A DNA stretch of 24,282 nucleotides from DASYRM01 sp036004405 (GTDB lineage Bacteria; Acidobacteriota; Vicinamibacteria; Vicinamibacterales; UBA2999): the NCBI GenBank assembly GCA_036004405.1, contig DASYRM010000043.1, forward strand, positions 1 through 24,282, written 5' to 3'. Positions within the stretch are counted from its first letter, which is position 1, and each line of letters starts with the position of its first letter. Shown in pieces: positions 14,122 through 21,885 of the stretch. The notes below the pieces were generated by a model, which did not search any database, had not been told where the DNA came from, and saw only the letters and a list, made by a program, of their open reading frames with translations. The translations under genes and the position numbers were made by a program.

Positions 14122-15002
14122 GGCACCAGCTCCAGAAGATCTCCCGTCGTTTCGGTCGGCGCCAGGCGAGGACGGGCCGCGGCGTGCGTCTGCCAGAACG
14201 ACTGCAGCTCGGCGACCAGATGCGGCTCACGTATCACGATGGCGAGCTCGCGCCGGTGATCGAGGGCGCGAGCGGACAGCGCGAAGCTGCCGATCACGGC
14301 CACCGCGTCGTCCACGACGAGCAGCTTGCCGTGGCGGCGCAGCGGCCGCACGTCGCGACCGCGGGCAGTCTCGACCGCGATGCCGGCCCGCTGCCGTTCG
14401 CCGAGCCGGGCGACGATGTGCGGATCGCTGAGCTTGGCATCGAGGATCCGGACGCGCCGGCGGGCCTCGCCCATGAGCGCGGCGAAGCGCTCGCGCGGGC
14501 CGTGGTCCGGCCCCACGATCACCCGCTCCCGCTGCGCGGGCGTGAACGTGACGGGGCGCAGCGCCCAGTCGGCGGCAAACAGCTCGGTCAACGCCGAGAC
14601 AACGGCCCCGTCGCGCGAGACGACGGTAAAGTCGCACGTGTGCGCCAGGCAGCGCCCGGTGTAGTTGAGCGTGGTGACGACGGCCAGCTGATCGTCGGCG
14701 ACTAGGTACTTGGCGTGGTATTTCATGCCGCCCCCGTAGCGGCGGACGTCGATGCCGCGTCCGGCCAGCCAGGCGTGCAGCGCGTCGAGGTGCTGGCCCG
14801 CGGCACGGGCACGCGCGGTCATCAGGACGCGGACGTGGACGCCGCGGCGGACCGCGGCGGCCAGTGCATTCAGGACGGCCAAATCGTCGCAGCGGAAGAT
14901 CGAGAGCGCCAGCAGCGTGCGCGCCGAGCGGATGGCCGCCAGGATCGTGCGACGTCTCAGGCGCGGGGCAATCACCAGCCGCTCTTGCGCGCGTGCGCTC
15001 AC
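14118..15002 (-). CDS. Phospholipase D-like protein with two HKD motifs
   Basis: The 294-residue product starts at a GTG overlapping the DUF4956 stop (GTGA). Both HKD motifs are intact: H96-x-K98-x4-D103 ('YHAKYLVADD') and H224-x-K226-x4-D231 ('RHGKLLVVDD'). The two halves are typical of a bilobal PLD fold such as cardiolipin synthases, nucleases and phosphodiesterases. No signal peptide or membrane helix is evident, so it is probably cytoplasmic or loosely membrane-bound. The substrate is unknown. It takes the place in this operon where a VTC polyphosphate polymerase would be expected beside DUF4956 and CotH. Confidence 0.88.
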   Translation of the reverse strand: MSARAQERLVIAPRLRRRTILAAIRSARTLLALSIFRCDDLAVLNALAAAVRRGVHVRVLMTARARAAGQHLDALHAWLAGRGIDVRRYGGGMKYHAKYLVADDQLAVVTTLNYTGRCLAHTCDFTVVSRDGAVVSALTELFAADWALRPVTFTPAQRERVIVGPDHGPRERFAALMGEARRRVRILDAKLSDPHIVARLGERQRAGIAVETARGRDVRPLRRHGKLLVVDDAVAVIGSFALSARALDHRRELAIVIREPHLVAELQSFWQTHAAARPRLAPTETTGDLLELVP

Positions 15003-15796
15003 AGCAGCCTCTTCTTGGCCGGTTCCCACGACACCGCGCGCAGGCCGCCCGTGCCGTCGGCGATCAGGTCGGCATGGACGGCGTCGAGCGGCACGTCGCT
15101 GGCAAACGTCGCCAGGTAGGTTGCGCGCGCGTCGTCGCCGAACCAGGCCTCGCGAATCTCGAGCGTGCCGCCGTGCCGCGCGAACACGCGCTGCACGTGC
15201 GCGCCTGGAAACGACGGACCGCACGCCACCAGATCGACGACCAGCGATCGGCGTCCGGGCCCGCCGGTGCGGCCGAGGTAGACCAGGAAGAGCGCGATCA
15301 TCGCCGCGCCCCCGCCGGCGAGCGCGAACGCGCCGACGCCGCTCGCCATGCCGAGGCCGATGAGCAGGAACATCACCGCGGCGTCGCGCGGGTCGTCTAC
15401 CGGCGTGCGGAAGCGCACCAGGCTGGCGGCACCGGCAATGCCGAACGCGCGCGCCAGCGAGTCGTTGATGAGGACCATCATCATGGCCCCGGACACGCAG
15501 AGCAGGATCTGGGCGTGGTGTACGGCCTGCGCCTGCGCCGTGCGTTCGCGGCGCCGCTGCACGTGGGTGACGCCGAGGCCGATGAGCGCCGCTACCGCGA
15601 GCCGCAGCGGGCCGTCGAGCGCGCGCGGCCAGGCGAGCGGGATCGGCCCGAACGCCACCATGGCGCCGGCCAGTGCGGCGCTGCCCGCCAGCACGGCGCC
15701 GCCAATGGCCGCAATCCACACGATGCGTGCGGGGCGGACGGGGGCGGCGAGTCCGGCTGAGCCGGGATGCGGCGGACAGGCGAGGTCGGCGTGCAT
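14999..15796 (-). CDS. DUF4956 membrane protein
   Basis: The 265-residue product has about four membrane helices in residues 25-175. The DUF4956 hallmark is 'GIAGAASLVRFRTPVDDP' followed by another helix ('FLLIGLGMASGVGAF'). A soluble C-terminal domain covers about residues 180-265. DUF4956 proteins are commonly encoded beside VTC-domain polyphosphate polymerases and CotH proteins; their function is unknown. This gene heads the minus-strand operon. Its stop overlaps the PLD start. The gap to TerC upstream is 54 bp, so read-through from TerC is possible. No ribosome site is clear before the ATG. Confidence 0.82.
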   Translation of the reverse strand: MHADLACPPHPGSAGLAAPVRPARIVWIAAIGGAVLAGSAALAGAMVAFGPIPLAWPRALDGPLRLAVAALIGLGVTHVQRRRERTAQAQAVHHAQILLCVSGAMMMVLINDSLARAFGIAGAASLVRFRTPVDDPRDAAVMFLLIGLGMASGVGAFALAGGGAAMIALFLVYLGRTGGPGRRSLVVDLVACGPSFPGAHVQRVFARHGGTLEIREAWFGDDARATYLATFASDVPLDAVHADLIADGTGGLRAVSWEPAKKRLL

Positions 15797-15850
15797 GGTG
15801 GTGTCGGGCCTACACCTGAACTAACGCACCGTGGCGGGCGATCGCACGTC

Positions 15851-16786
15851 CTACCCGGCTCTGCGGCGGATCTTGGGTCTTTCGGTGTGCCGGCGCGGAA
15901 AGGCAAGGGAGGCCGCGACGCTGCCGCCAATGAGCAGAGTGATGATCCCGAGCGACCAGCTGATGGGGAAGTGGCCGTCGAAGGCGGCGTTCAGCCACAC
16001 CATCTTCAGCCCCACGAAGATCAGCACCCCGGCCAGGCCGTAGCCGATCAAGTGGAAGCGCTCGATGGCGCCGGCGAGCAGGAAATACATGGCGCGCAGG
16101 CCGAGGATGGCGCAGACGTTCGATGTGAAGACGATGAGCGGCTCGCGGGTCAGGGCGAAGATTGCTGGCACCGAGTCCACGGCAAACACCACGTCGCTCA
16201 CTTCGAGAAAGACCAGCGCGACGAGCAGCGGTGTCGCGTGCAGGCGTCCCTCGCGCCGGACCATGAAGCGCCCGCCCTCGAAGGTGGCCGTGATCGGCAG
16301 CGTGCGGCGCAGCAGCCGGACGAGCAGGTTGCGATCCGGCTCCACCCGGGGTTCGGGAGACCACAACATGCGCGCCCCGGTGAGCAGCAGGAAGGCGCCG
16401 AAGAGCCACATCACCGCGTCGAACTGCAACAGCGCCGCGCCGGCGGCGATGAACGCCGCGCGGAACACCAGCGCCCCGAGGATGCCGTAGAAGAGCACGC
16501 GGTGCTGGAACGCGCGCGGCACTGCGAAGTAGCGGAACACCAGGACGAACACGAAGATGTTGTCCACGGCGAGCGACTTCTCGACGACGTAGCCGGCCAG
16601 GAACTGGAGCGCCACCTCGCGGCCGGTGCCAGCGCCGAAACGGGCGCCGGCGTAGACGCCGATGCCGACGCACACGGCGATTGCCACCAGGATCCAGACC
16701 GCCGACCACGCGACCGATTCGCGGAACGACACCACGTGCGCGCGGCGGTGGAACACCCCGAGGTCCACGGCCAGGAGCGCCAGCAC
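15851..16786 (-). CDS. TerC-family (Alx-like) membrane protein, start uncertain
   Basis: From the GTG at 16786 the product is 311 residues with about seven to eight membrane helices. TerC signatures are 'KSLAVDNIFVFVLVF' and 'LEVSDVVFAVDSVPAIFA', whose acidic residues are thought to bind metal. The family exports manganese or related metals and responds to tellurite and alkaline pH. The frame stays open upstream and encodes a convincing first helix ('LLDLLFPFAESWWLYAGFTG', up to about 16849). No ATG, GTG or TTG lies in that frame before a TGA at about 16891. The true start may be non-AUG, or one base may be missing. It diverges from an NhaR-type regulator, so shared ion or pH control is plausible. 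Confidence 0.88.
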   Translation of the reverse strand: MLALLAVDLGVFHRRAHVVSFRESVAWSAVWILVAIAVCVGIGVYAGARFGAGTGREVALQFLAGYVVEKSLAVDNIFVFVLVFRYFAVPRAFQHRVLFYGILGALVFRAAFIAAGAALLQFDAVMWLFGAFLLLTGARMLWSPEPRVEPDRNLLVRLLRRTLPITATFEGGRFMVRREGRLHATPLLVALVFLEVSDVVFAVDSVPAIFALTREPLIVFTSNVCAILGLRAMYFLLAGAIERFHLIGYGLAGVLIFVGLKMVWLNAAFDGHFPISWSLGIITLLIGGSVAASLAFPRRHTERPKIRRRAG

Positions 16787-16920
16787 CAGGCCGGTGAAGC
16801 CGGCGTAGAGCCACCACGACTCGGCAAACGGAAAGAGCAGGTCCAGTAAAGCCTCCGGTCTTGTGGCCCAGCGTGCCTGGATCAGGAGTCATAGACAAAT
16901 AGATAGTTGTGAATCAGTCC

Positions 16921-16935
16921 ATTGATAAACTCAAT
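16921..16935. promoter_or_regulatory. LysR-type operator overlapping the nhaR promoter
   Basis: ATTGA-TAAAC-TCAAT is a perfect dyad that contains the T-N11-A motif of LysR-type regulators. TAAACT (16926-16931) inside it lies exactly six bases before the GTG at 16938 and fits the leaderless TANNNT pattern. A regulator bound here would repress its own gene and could also act on the divergent TerC gene. Confidence 0.55.
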
Positions 16936-16937
16936 AC

Positions 16938-17828
16938 GTGGACTGGCTGAACTATCACCACCTTCTGTATTTCTGGACCGTCGTCCGCGAAGGCGGCGTG
17001 TCGCGCGCGGCGGAGAAGCTCCGCCTGTCGCAGCCTACGGTGAGCGCACAGGTACGGCGGCTCGAGGAGACGCTGGGGCACCGCCTGTTCGAGCGGCGCG
17101 GCCGCGTGCTGGTGCTGACGGCGGTCGGGCGCGTGGTCTCTCAGTACGCCGAGGACATCTTCGGGCTGGGCGGCGAGATGCTCGAAGCGCTCCGCGGCCG
17201 CCCGTCCGGGCGCGCGCTGCAGTTGACGGTGGGGGTCGCCAACGCGGTCCCGAAACTCATCGTGAGCCGGCTGCTGCAGCCCGTACTGCGCGAGCGGCGC
17301 GACGTGAAGCTCGTGTGCGTGGAGGGCAACCCCGAGGAGCTCCTGACGCGACTGGCCACGCACGCGCTCGATGTCGTCATCAGCGACACCCCCGCGCCAC
17401 CGCACGTGCGGGTGCGGGTGTTCAACCACGCGCTGGGGGAGTCCGGTACCTCGTTCTTCGCCCCCGCCGGTCTGGCGCGGTGCGGCCGCTTTCCGAAGTC
17501 GCTGACCGGCGGCCCGATGCTGCTCCCGACCGCCACCACCGCCTATCGCCGCGCGCTCGACGACTGGTTCGATGCCACCGGCGTGCGCCCGCGCGTCGTG
17601 GCCGAGTTCGACGACTCGGCGCTGCTGCTGGCGTTTGCCGGATCGGCGCAGGCGATGTTTCCGGCACCGACAGTGATCGAGCGCGAGGTGTCCAGGCTTT
17701 CCGGCGCGCGCGTCATCGGACGCACCGAGGCAGTGCGCCAGCGCTACGTTGCCGTCTCGGTGGAGCGGAAGCTGAAGCACCCCGCGGTCGTGGCGCTGAC
17801 AAAAGGGCGGGCGTTGCGCGCGCGGTAA
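16938..17828 (+). CDS. nhaR: NhaR-type LysR-family transcriptional regulator
   Basis: The 296-residue product opens 'DWLNYHHLLYFWTVVREGGV', the typical NhaR N-terminus. A helix-turn-helix with 'LSQPTVSAQVRRLEE' lies at about residues 30-45. The remainder is a LysR effector-binding domain ('LTVGVANAVPKLIVSRLL'). E. coli NhaR responds to sodium and activates the nhaA antiporter; here no antiporter is present and the divergent neighbour is TerC. The GTG start is supported by the family N-terminus and by the TAAACT box six bases upstream. The stop converges with the membrane-protein gene 13 bp away. Confidence 0.88.
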   Translation: MDWLNYHHLLYFWTVVREGGVSRAAEKLRLSQPTVSAQVRRLEETLGHRLFERRGRVLVLTAVGRVVSQYAEDIFGLGGEMLEALRGRPSGRALQLTVGVANAVPKLIVSRLLQPVLRERRDVKLVCVEGNPEELLTRLATHALDVVISDTPAPPHVRVRVFNHALGESGTSFFAPAGLARCGRFPKSLTGGPMLLPTATTAYRRALDDWFDATGVRPRVVAEFDDSALLLAFAGSAQAMFPAPTVIEREVSRLSGARVIGRTEAVRQRYVAVSVERKLKHPAVVALTKGRALRAR

Positions 17829-17841
17829 CGAGGGCGGAGCT

Positions 17842-19173
17842 CTACGCCGACATGTACAGCCACACGCTGCGCGCGATCTGCGCCGCCGAGAGGGCGAGCG
17901 CGACGGCCAGGAGCCTCCGGTGCCAGCGTGCGCGCGAGTCGTCGCCGCCGGTCTGCTGCGCGGCGACGGCGATGAGAAGCAGCCCGGGCGCCAGCACCAG
18001 GCGGTGCGCCACGTCGGCATCGGGATAGACCGCCGCGAAGGCGGCAAAGTAGCAGGCGGCCGCGATGGCCGCGCCGCGGACGGCCGGCGCCGTCCATCGG
18101 CCGGCCGCCACGACCAGTGCCCAGATGAACGGAGCGCCGAAGGTCGCGCCCCAGCCGCCACGCCCCGGCCACCACTGCCGCGTCAGCGCACCGAAGTCGA
18201 ACAGGCTGACGGCGAAGCGCCCGACGCTGGTCAGCGCGTCAGCGAGTCCCGTCGTGCGGTTGCCCAGGGCCGCGAGCGGCTCGAGGGGGTCCCCGTACCA
18301 TCGGGCTGTCTGTGCCAGCGTGAACGGGAGCCCGCCCGCAACAGCGCCCGCCAGCCCCCCGAGGGCGAGCGCGCCAAGCACGGTCGCGTCGCGCCGGCGC
18401 TGCCAGATGATCCAGGCCGTCATGACGAGGGCGAGCGGAAACGTCACCCACTTCATCGCCACGGCCAGGCCGGCGAGCGCCGCGGCGGCCGCTACCTCAC
18501 GCGCGGCCGCGTCGCGCGCGCGCACGACGGTCCACGCGAGCGCCACCAGCGCCGGCGCGGCCGAGTAGAGGTCGTTCTTGACGAAGGCGAGCTGGTGAAA
18601 GACCACCGGCACGATGAAGATCGCCGACCAGCACCACGTTCGTCCGCCCGGCAGCCACTGCCGTACTGCGGCCACGCCCAGCGTGAAGTACGCCAGGCTG
18701 AAGAGTGCGTGCAGGCGGAGCAGCAGGCCGCCGATCCACGGCACCTGCTGCAGGTCCGCGAGCACGAGCTCGTACGACGAGGCAAGGACGTTCACCTTGA
18801 TGTCGGCCGCGATGTCGTACTCGAGCGTGCCGAGCCGCCGAATCTGCGCGACGCGATCGAGATGGTACGGGTCGGCGCCGACCAGCGGTCGCGTTGCCAG
18901 CAGCACCGCAATCGCGGCGAGCATCGCAATCGCCGTCCACGGCAATGCCGTGCCCGCCGTCGACGGCTGCGGGCGCGGAGGCCACAGGGCGACCCACATG
19001 ATTCCAAGCGCCGCGTTCACGAGCACGAGCAACCACAAGCTGCCGGTACCGAGCAGGGTGACCGCCTGCATCTCGAGCGACAGCAGCGCGATGGCGAGCG
19101 ACACGCGCGCGAACGCTTCGACCGGTGCGGCGCGCCACACCTGTGCCGCGATGAGCAGGAGTGCCAGGTTCAC
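17842..19173 (-). CDS. Polytopic membrane protein, probable GT-C-like glycosyltransferase
   Basis: The 443-residue product has about ten or more membrane helices. The segment after the third helix, 'GADPYHLDRVAQIRRLGTLE', resembles the first extracytoplasmic loop of GT-C and ArnT/PMT-like enzymes, where acidic residues bind the metal and lipid-phosphate donor. Later parts ('FVKNDLYSAAPALVALAW') also fit. No named family is recognisable by eye. The GTG at 19173 starts at the first helix. A TAGATT box lies about 18 bases upstream, with a GAAGATCTTC palindrome between (19179-19188). The gene is monocistronic and diverges from the pseudokinase operon. A hypothetical membrane protein is the cautious name. 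Confidence 0.7.
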   Translation of the reverse strand: MNLALLLIAAQVWRAAPVEAFARVSLAIALLSLEMQAVTLLGTGSLWLLVLVNAALGIMWVALWPPRPQPSTAGTALPWTAIAMLAAIAVLLATRPLVGADPYHLDRVAQIRRLGTLEYDIAADIKVNVLASSYELVLADLQQVPWIGGLLLRLHALFSLAYFTLGVAAVRQWLPGGRTWCWSAIFIVPVVFHQLAFVKNDLYSAAPALVALAWTVVRARDAAAREVAAAAALAGLAVAMKWVTFPLALVMTAWIIWQRRRDATVLGALALGGLAGAVAGGLPFTLAQTARWYGDPLEPLAALGNRTTGLADALTSVGRFAVSLFDFGALTRQWWPGRGGWGATFGAPFIWALVVAAGRWTAPAVRGAAIAAACYFAAFAAVYPDADVAHRLVLAPGLLLIAVAAQQTGGDDSRARWHRRLLAVALALSAAQIARSVWLYMSA

Positions 19174-19373
19174 GTCGAGAAGATCTTCAGAAATCTAACC
19201 TCTGCCGTAACAATCCTGGCGATCAAAAACGAATATTCGATGACGGATTTGTCAGCTGAGCATGCTCGCGACGTTGTGCGGAATCGCGGCATCACGAGCG
19301 CCCGCGCCCATCAAGTGCCGCTGTAGCAGCCCGTTCCGGCCATCTGCACATTGTTGCAGCCGCTATGCAGAAC

Positions 19374-19388
19374 TGGCACCGCTGCTGC
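19374..19388 (+). promoter_or_regulatory. Possible sigma-54-type promoter of the pseudokinase operon
   Basis: TGGCAC-N5-CTGC matches the -24/-12 pattern, with GG and GC separated by the required ten bases. The start point would fall close to the ATG at 19402. No activator site or activator gene is visible, and in a GC-rich genome this match can be chance. A TACCCT box (19392-19397) four bases before the ATG is a competing sigma-70-like reading. The rest of the gap 19174-19401 is relatively AT-rich and shows no gene. Confidence 0.3.
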
Positions 19389-19401
19389 CGATACCCTACA
19401 C

Positions 19402-21885
19402 ATGAATCCCGCAGTTTCACAATCGCGTGCCATCGCGCCCGTGGCATTCGAAGACGGCCTCGGCGAGCGGTTGTATGCGGTCGGCGCCGCCAACGAGCCG
19501 CTGGAGGTGCTGAAGATCACGAGCGAGCTGAGCTGTGTGGCCAGCTTTGAAGAGGCGCTGCGCGAGCAGGCCGCGCGCGTGGCCGACTTCCGGCACGAAG
19601 CCTTCGGCCGCGTCCGCGCCGTCGAACGCCTCGATGCCCGTAGCTCGACAATCGTGGTCATCTCGGATCACGTCCGCGGCGTGCGACTGTCCGACGTCCT
19701 GGCCGGTGCGCGCAAGCGATCGATTCCGCTCGAGTATCACGCCGCGACCTGGTTGATCCGCCAGCTCGTGTCCGCCATCGCGGCGCTGCACGACAGCGGC
19801 CCTGGCGTGTGCCACGGCGCCATCGCGCCCGAGCGTCTCGTCGTCACCCCCGACGGCCGGCTGGTGGTCGTGGAGTACGTGCTCGGCCCGGCGCTCGAGG
19901 AAATGCACTTCTCCTGGGAACGCTACTGGCGCGAGCTCGGCATCGCGCTGCCGCGGCCCATCGGCCTGTCGCACTTCGATCAGACCGCCGACGTCACGCA
20001 GATGTCTGCCGTCGCGCTGGCGCTGCTCCTGGGCCGTCCGCTGGCCGCCGACGAGTACCCGCACAAGATCGCCGACGTTCTCGACAGCGCCACCGCCCGC
20101 CAGATGAACGGCGCCGACCCGCTGCCGGCGGCGCTGCGCACATGGATGCGCCGCGCCCTGCACATCGAGCCGCGCGCGGCGTTTGCGTCGGCCATCGACG
20201 CGCAGGCCGAGCTCGATCGCGTCCTCGACATGGATGACGCCGCCGGCCGCATCGCGCTCCGCTCCTTCCTGTCGCGCTATGCCGCTGCGGTGGCTCTCGA
20301 GCGGCAGATGGCGGCGCAGCCGAAGCCCGAGCCGGTGGCCGTGGACGCGCCCGCGGCGCCCGTGCCGGTCGAACTGCCGCCGGTGCCGCCCGCCCCCGTG
20401 GCCGCCGTGCCTCCGGTGCCGGTGCCGGTGGCGATCACGGTGCCCGAACTGGTGCCCGTCGCTCCGCTCGACCCGATCGCTCGCGACGAAGAGGTTGTGC
20501 CGCAAGACGCCGAGGCGGCCGAGGTCTCCGCGGCCGATGACGCCGTCGAGGCCGACGACGCTGACGTGGACGAGGCCGACGACGCCGACGACGACGAGGA
20601 GATCGATCCACCGGTCTCGACCGTGATGCCGTTCCCGGCGCCGTCCGTGTTCACGCCTCCGCCGTCGCCGCTCAGCGTCGCCTCGGTGACGCCGTTCACG
20701 CCGCGGGTCTCCGCCTTCGCCGGAGCGACGGACAAGGCGGCCGGCGAGCTGAAGATTCCGGCGCCGCAGTCTGGCCCGTGGGCGAGCCCCGGTCCCGAAC
20801 CCATGCTCTCCGTGACGAAGGAACCCGACATGCCCCGCATCGAGACGCCCGTGTCCGTGCCGGAACCTGCTCATGCCGCGGTCCGCGAGGCCGCACGCGT
20901 CAAGTCCGGCCGCCCCGTGTGGCAGAGCCCGTGGGCGATTGCCGCGGTGCTGATGCTGATAGCGGTCACCACCGGCGTCACCATCCTGGGCCGCAAGGCC
21001 GCGGCACCGGTGGCGGTGCCTGCGACCACCGGCACGCTCGAAATCGGTACCAACCCTGACGGCGTGGCGGTGTTCATCGACGGCTCCAGCCGTGGCAACA
21101 CGCCGCTCACGGTCACCCTCTCGCCCGGCGCGCACGTCGTCGAGCTCGTCACCGACACCGATCGGCGCAAAGTGCCGGTGACGATGAAGGCCGGCACGCA
21201 CATGTCGCACTTCATCGAGATGCCCAAGAGCCAGGCCGGCGTGGGCGATCTCATGGTGCGGACCGATCCGGCGAAGGCCGCGGTGACGGTGGATGGCAAG
21301 CCGTACGGCCGCTCGCCGGTGACGGTGAAGGGGCTCACGGCCGGCACGCACCGCGTGACGCTCGAGAACGAGTCCGGCACCTTCAACGACAACGTCGTGA
21401 TCGAAGCCGGCGCCACCGCCTCGCTGGTCGTGCCGATGGGCAAGCCGCAGGCCGCCGCGGGCGCCAACCTCTCGGGATGGATTGCCATCGCGGCGCCGGC
21501 CGACCTGCAGGTGTTCGAAGGCGGCCGCCTCGTGGGCAGCAGCCGCAGCGACCGCATCATGGTGGCCGTCGGCCGCCACGACCTCGAGATGGTCAACGAG
21601 GCGCTCGGGTACCGGTCCACCAAGACGGTGGACGTCGGCCCAGGCCAGGTGGCGACGGTGAGGCCGGAGTGGCCGAAGGGCTCGCTGGCCGTCAACGCGC
21701 TGCCGTGGGCCGAGGTGTCGATCGACGGCGAGCGGGCGGGCGAGACGCCGATCGGCAGCGTCTCGGTGCCGATCGGCACGCACGAGATCGTGTTCCGTCA
21801 TCCGGATCTTGGCGAACGCAAGACCACGGCGACCGTGACCACGGGCGCCGCGACGCGCGTCAGCATGGACATGAGGGCGAAATGA
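19402..21885 (+). CDS. Membrane pseudokinase with four PEGA repeats
   Basis: The 827-residue product has a Ser/Thr-kinase-like N-terminal domain (about residues 10-275). The beta-3 Lys may be K38, but the catalytic loop is H138-G-A140 instead of HRD and the DFG position reads E158-Y-V160. It is therefore a pseudokinase. A Pro-rich and strongly acidic linker (about 310-505, with an Asp/Glu run near 370-400) leads to one membrane helix (511-531, 'WAIAAVLMLIAVTTGVTIL'). Four PEGA domains follow at about 544-608, 614-679, 691-758 and 759-824. The helix would place the pseudokinase in the cytoplasm and PEGA outside. I chose ATG 19402 over an upstream TTG (19351). The stop overlaps the next ATG (ATGA). 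Confidence 0.9.
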   Translation: MNPAVSQSRAIAPVAFEDGLGERLYAVGAANEPLEVLKITSELSCVASFEEALREQAARVADFRHEAFGRVRAVERLDARSSTIVVISDHVRGVRLSDVLAGARKRSIPLEYHAATWLIRQLVSAIAALHDSGPGVCHGAIAPERLVVTPDGRLVVVEYVLGPALEEMHFSWERYWRELGIALPRPIGLSHFDQTADVTQMSAVALALLLGRPLAADEYPHKIADVLDSATARQMNGADPLPAALRTWMRRALHIEPRAAFASAIDAQAELDRVLDMDDAAGRIALRSFLSRYAAAVALERQMAAQPKPEPVAVDAPAAPVPVELPPVPPAPVAAVPPVPVPVAITVPELVPVAPLDPIARDEEVVPQDAEAAEVSAADDAVEADDADVDEADDADDDEEIDPPVSTVMPFPAPSVFTPPPSPLSVASVTPFTPRVSAFAGATDKAAGELKIPAPQSGPWASPGPEPMLSVTKEPDMPRIETPVSVPEPAHAAVREAARVKSGRPVWQSPWAIAAVLMLIAVTTGVTILGRKAAAPVAVPATTGTLEIGTNPDGVAVFIDGSSRGNTPLTVTLSPGAHVVELVTDTDRRKVPVTMKAGTHMSHFIEMPKSQAGVGDLMVRTDPAKAAVTVDGKPYGRSPVTVKGLTAGTHRVTLENESGTFNDNVVIEAGATASLVVPMGKPQAAAGANLSGWIAIAAPADLQVFEGGRLVGSSRSDRIMVAVGRHDLEMVNEALGYRSTKTVDVGPGQVATVRPEWPKGSLAVNALPWAEVSIDGERAGETPIGSVSVPIGTHEIVFRHPDLGERKTTATVTTGAATRVSMDMRAK

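Noticed and set aside
14118..15719. Reading the PLD frame as one 533-residue protein
   Set aside because: The extra 239 residues lie out of frame over the DUF4956 gene and are low-complexity Arg/Ala. The GTG at 15002 overlapping the DUF4956 stop gives a normal PLD-like protein.
20509..20610. Repeat array of GAC/GCC-like triplets
   Set aside because: It is the coding sequence of an Asp/Glu/Ala-rich linker within the pseudokinase protein, in frame and with imperfect units; not a CRISPR or satellite array.
19417..21801. A 794-residue open frame on the minus strand opposite the pseudokinase
   Set aside because: It is His/Arg-rich shadow sequence in GC-rich DNA; the plus frame has PEGA repeats, a membrane helix and coupling to the next gene.
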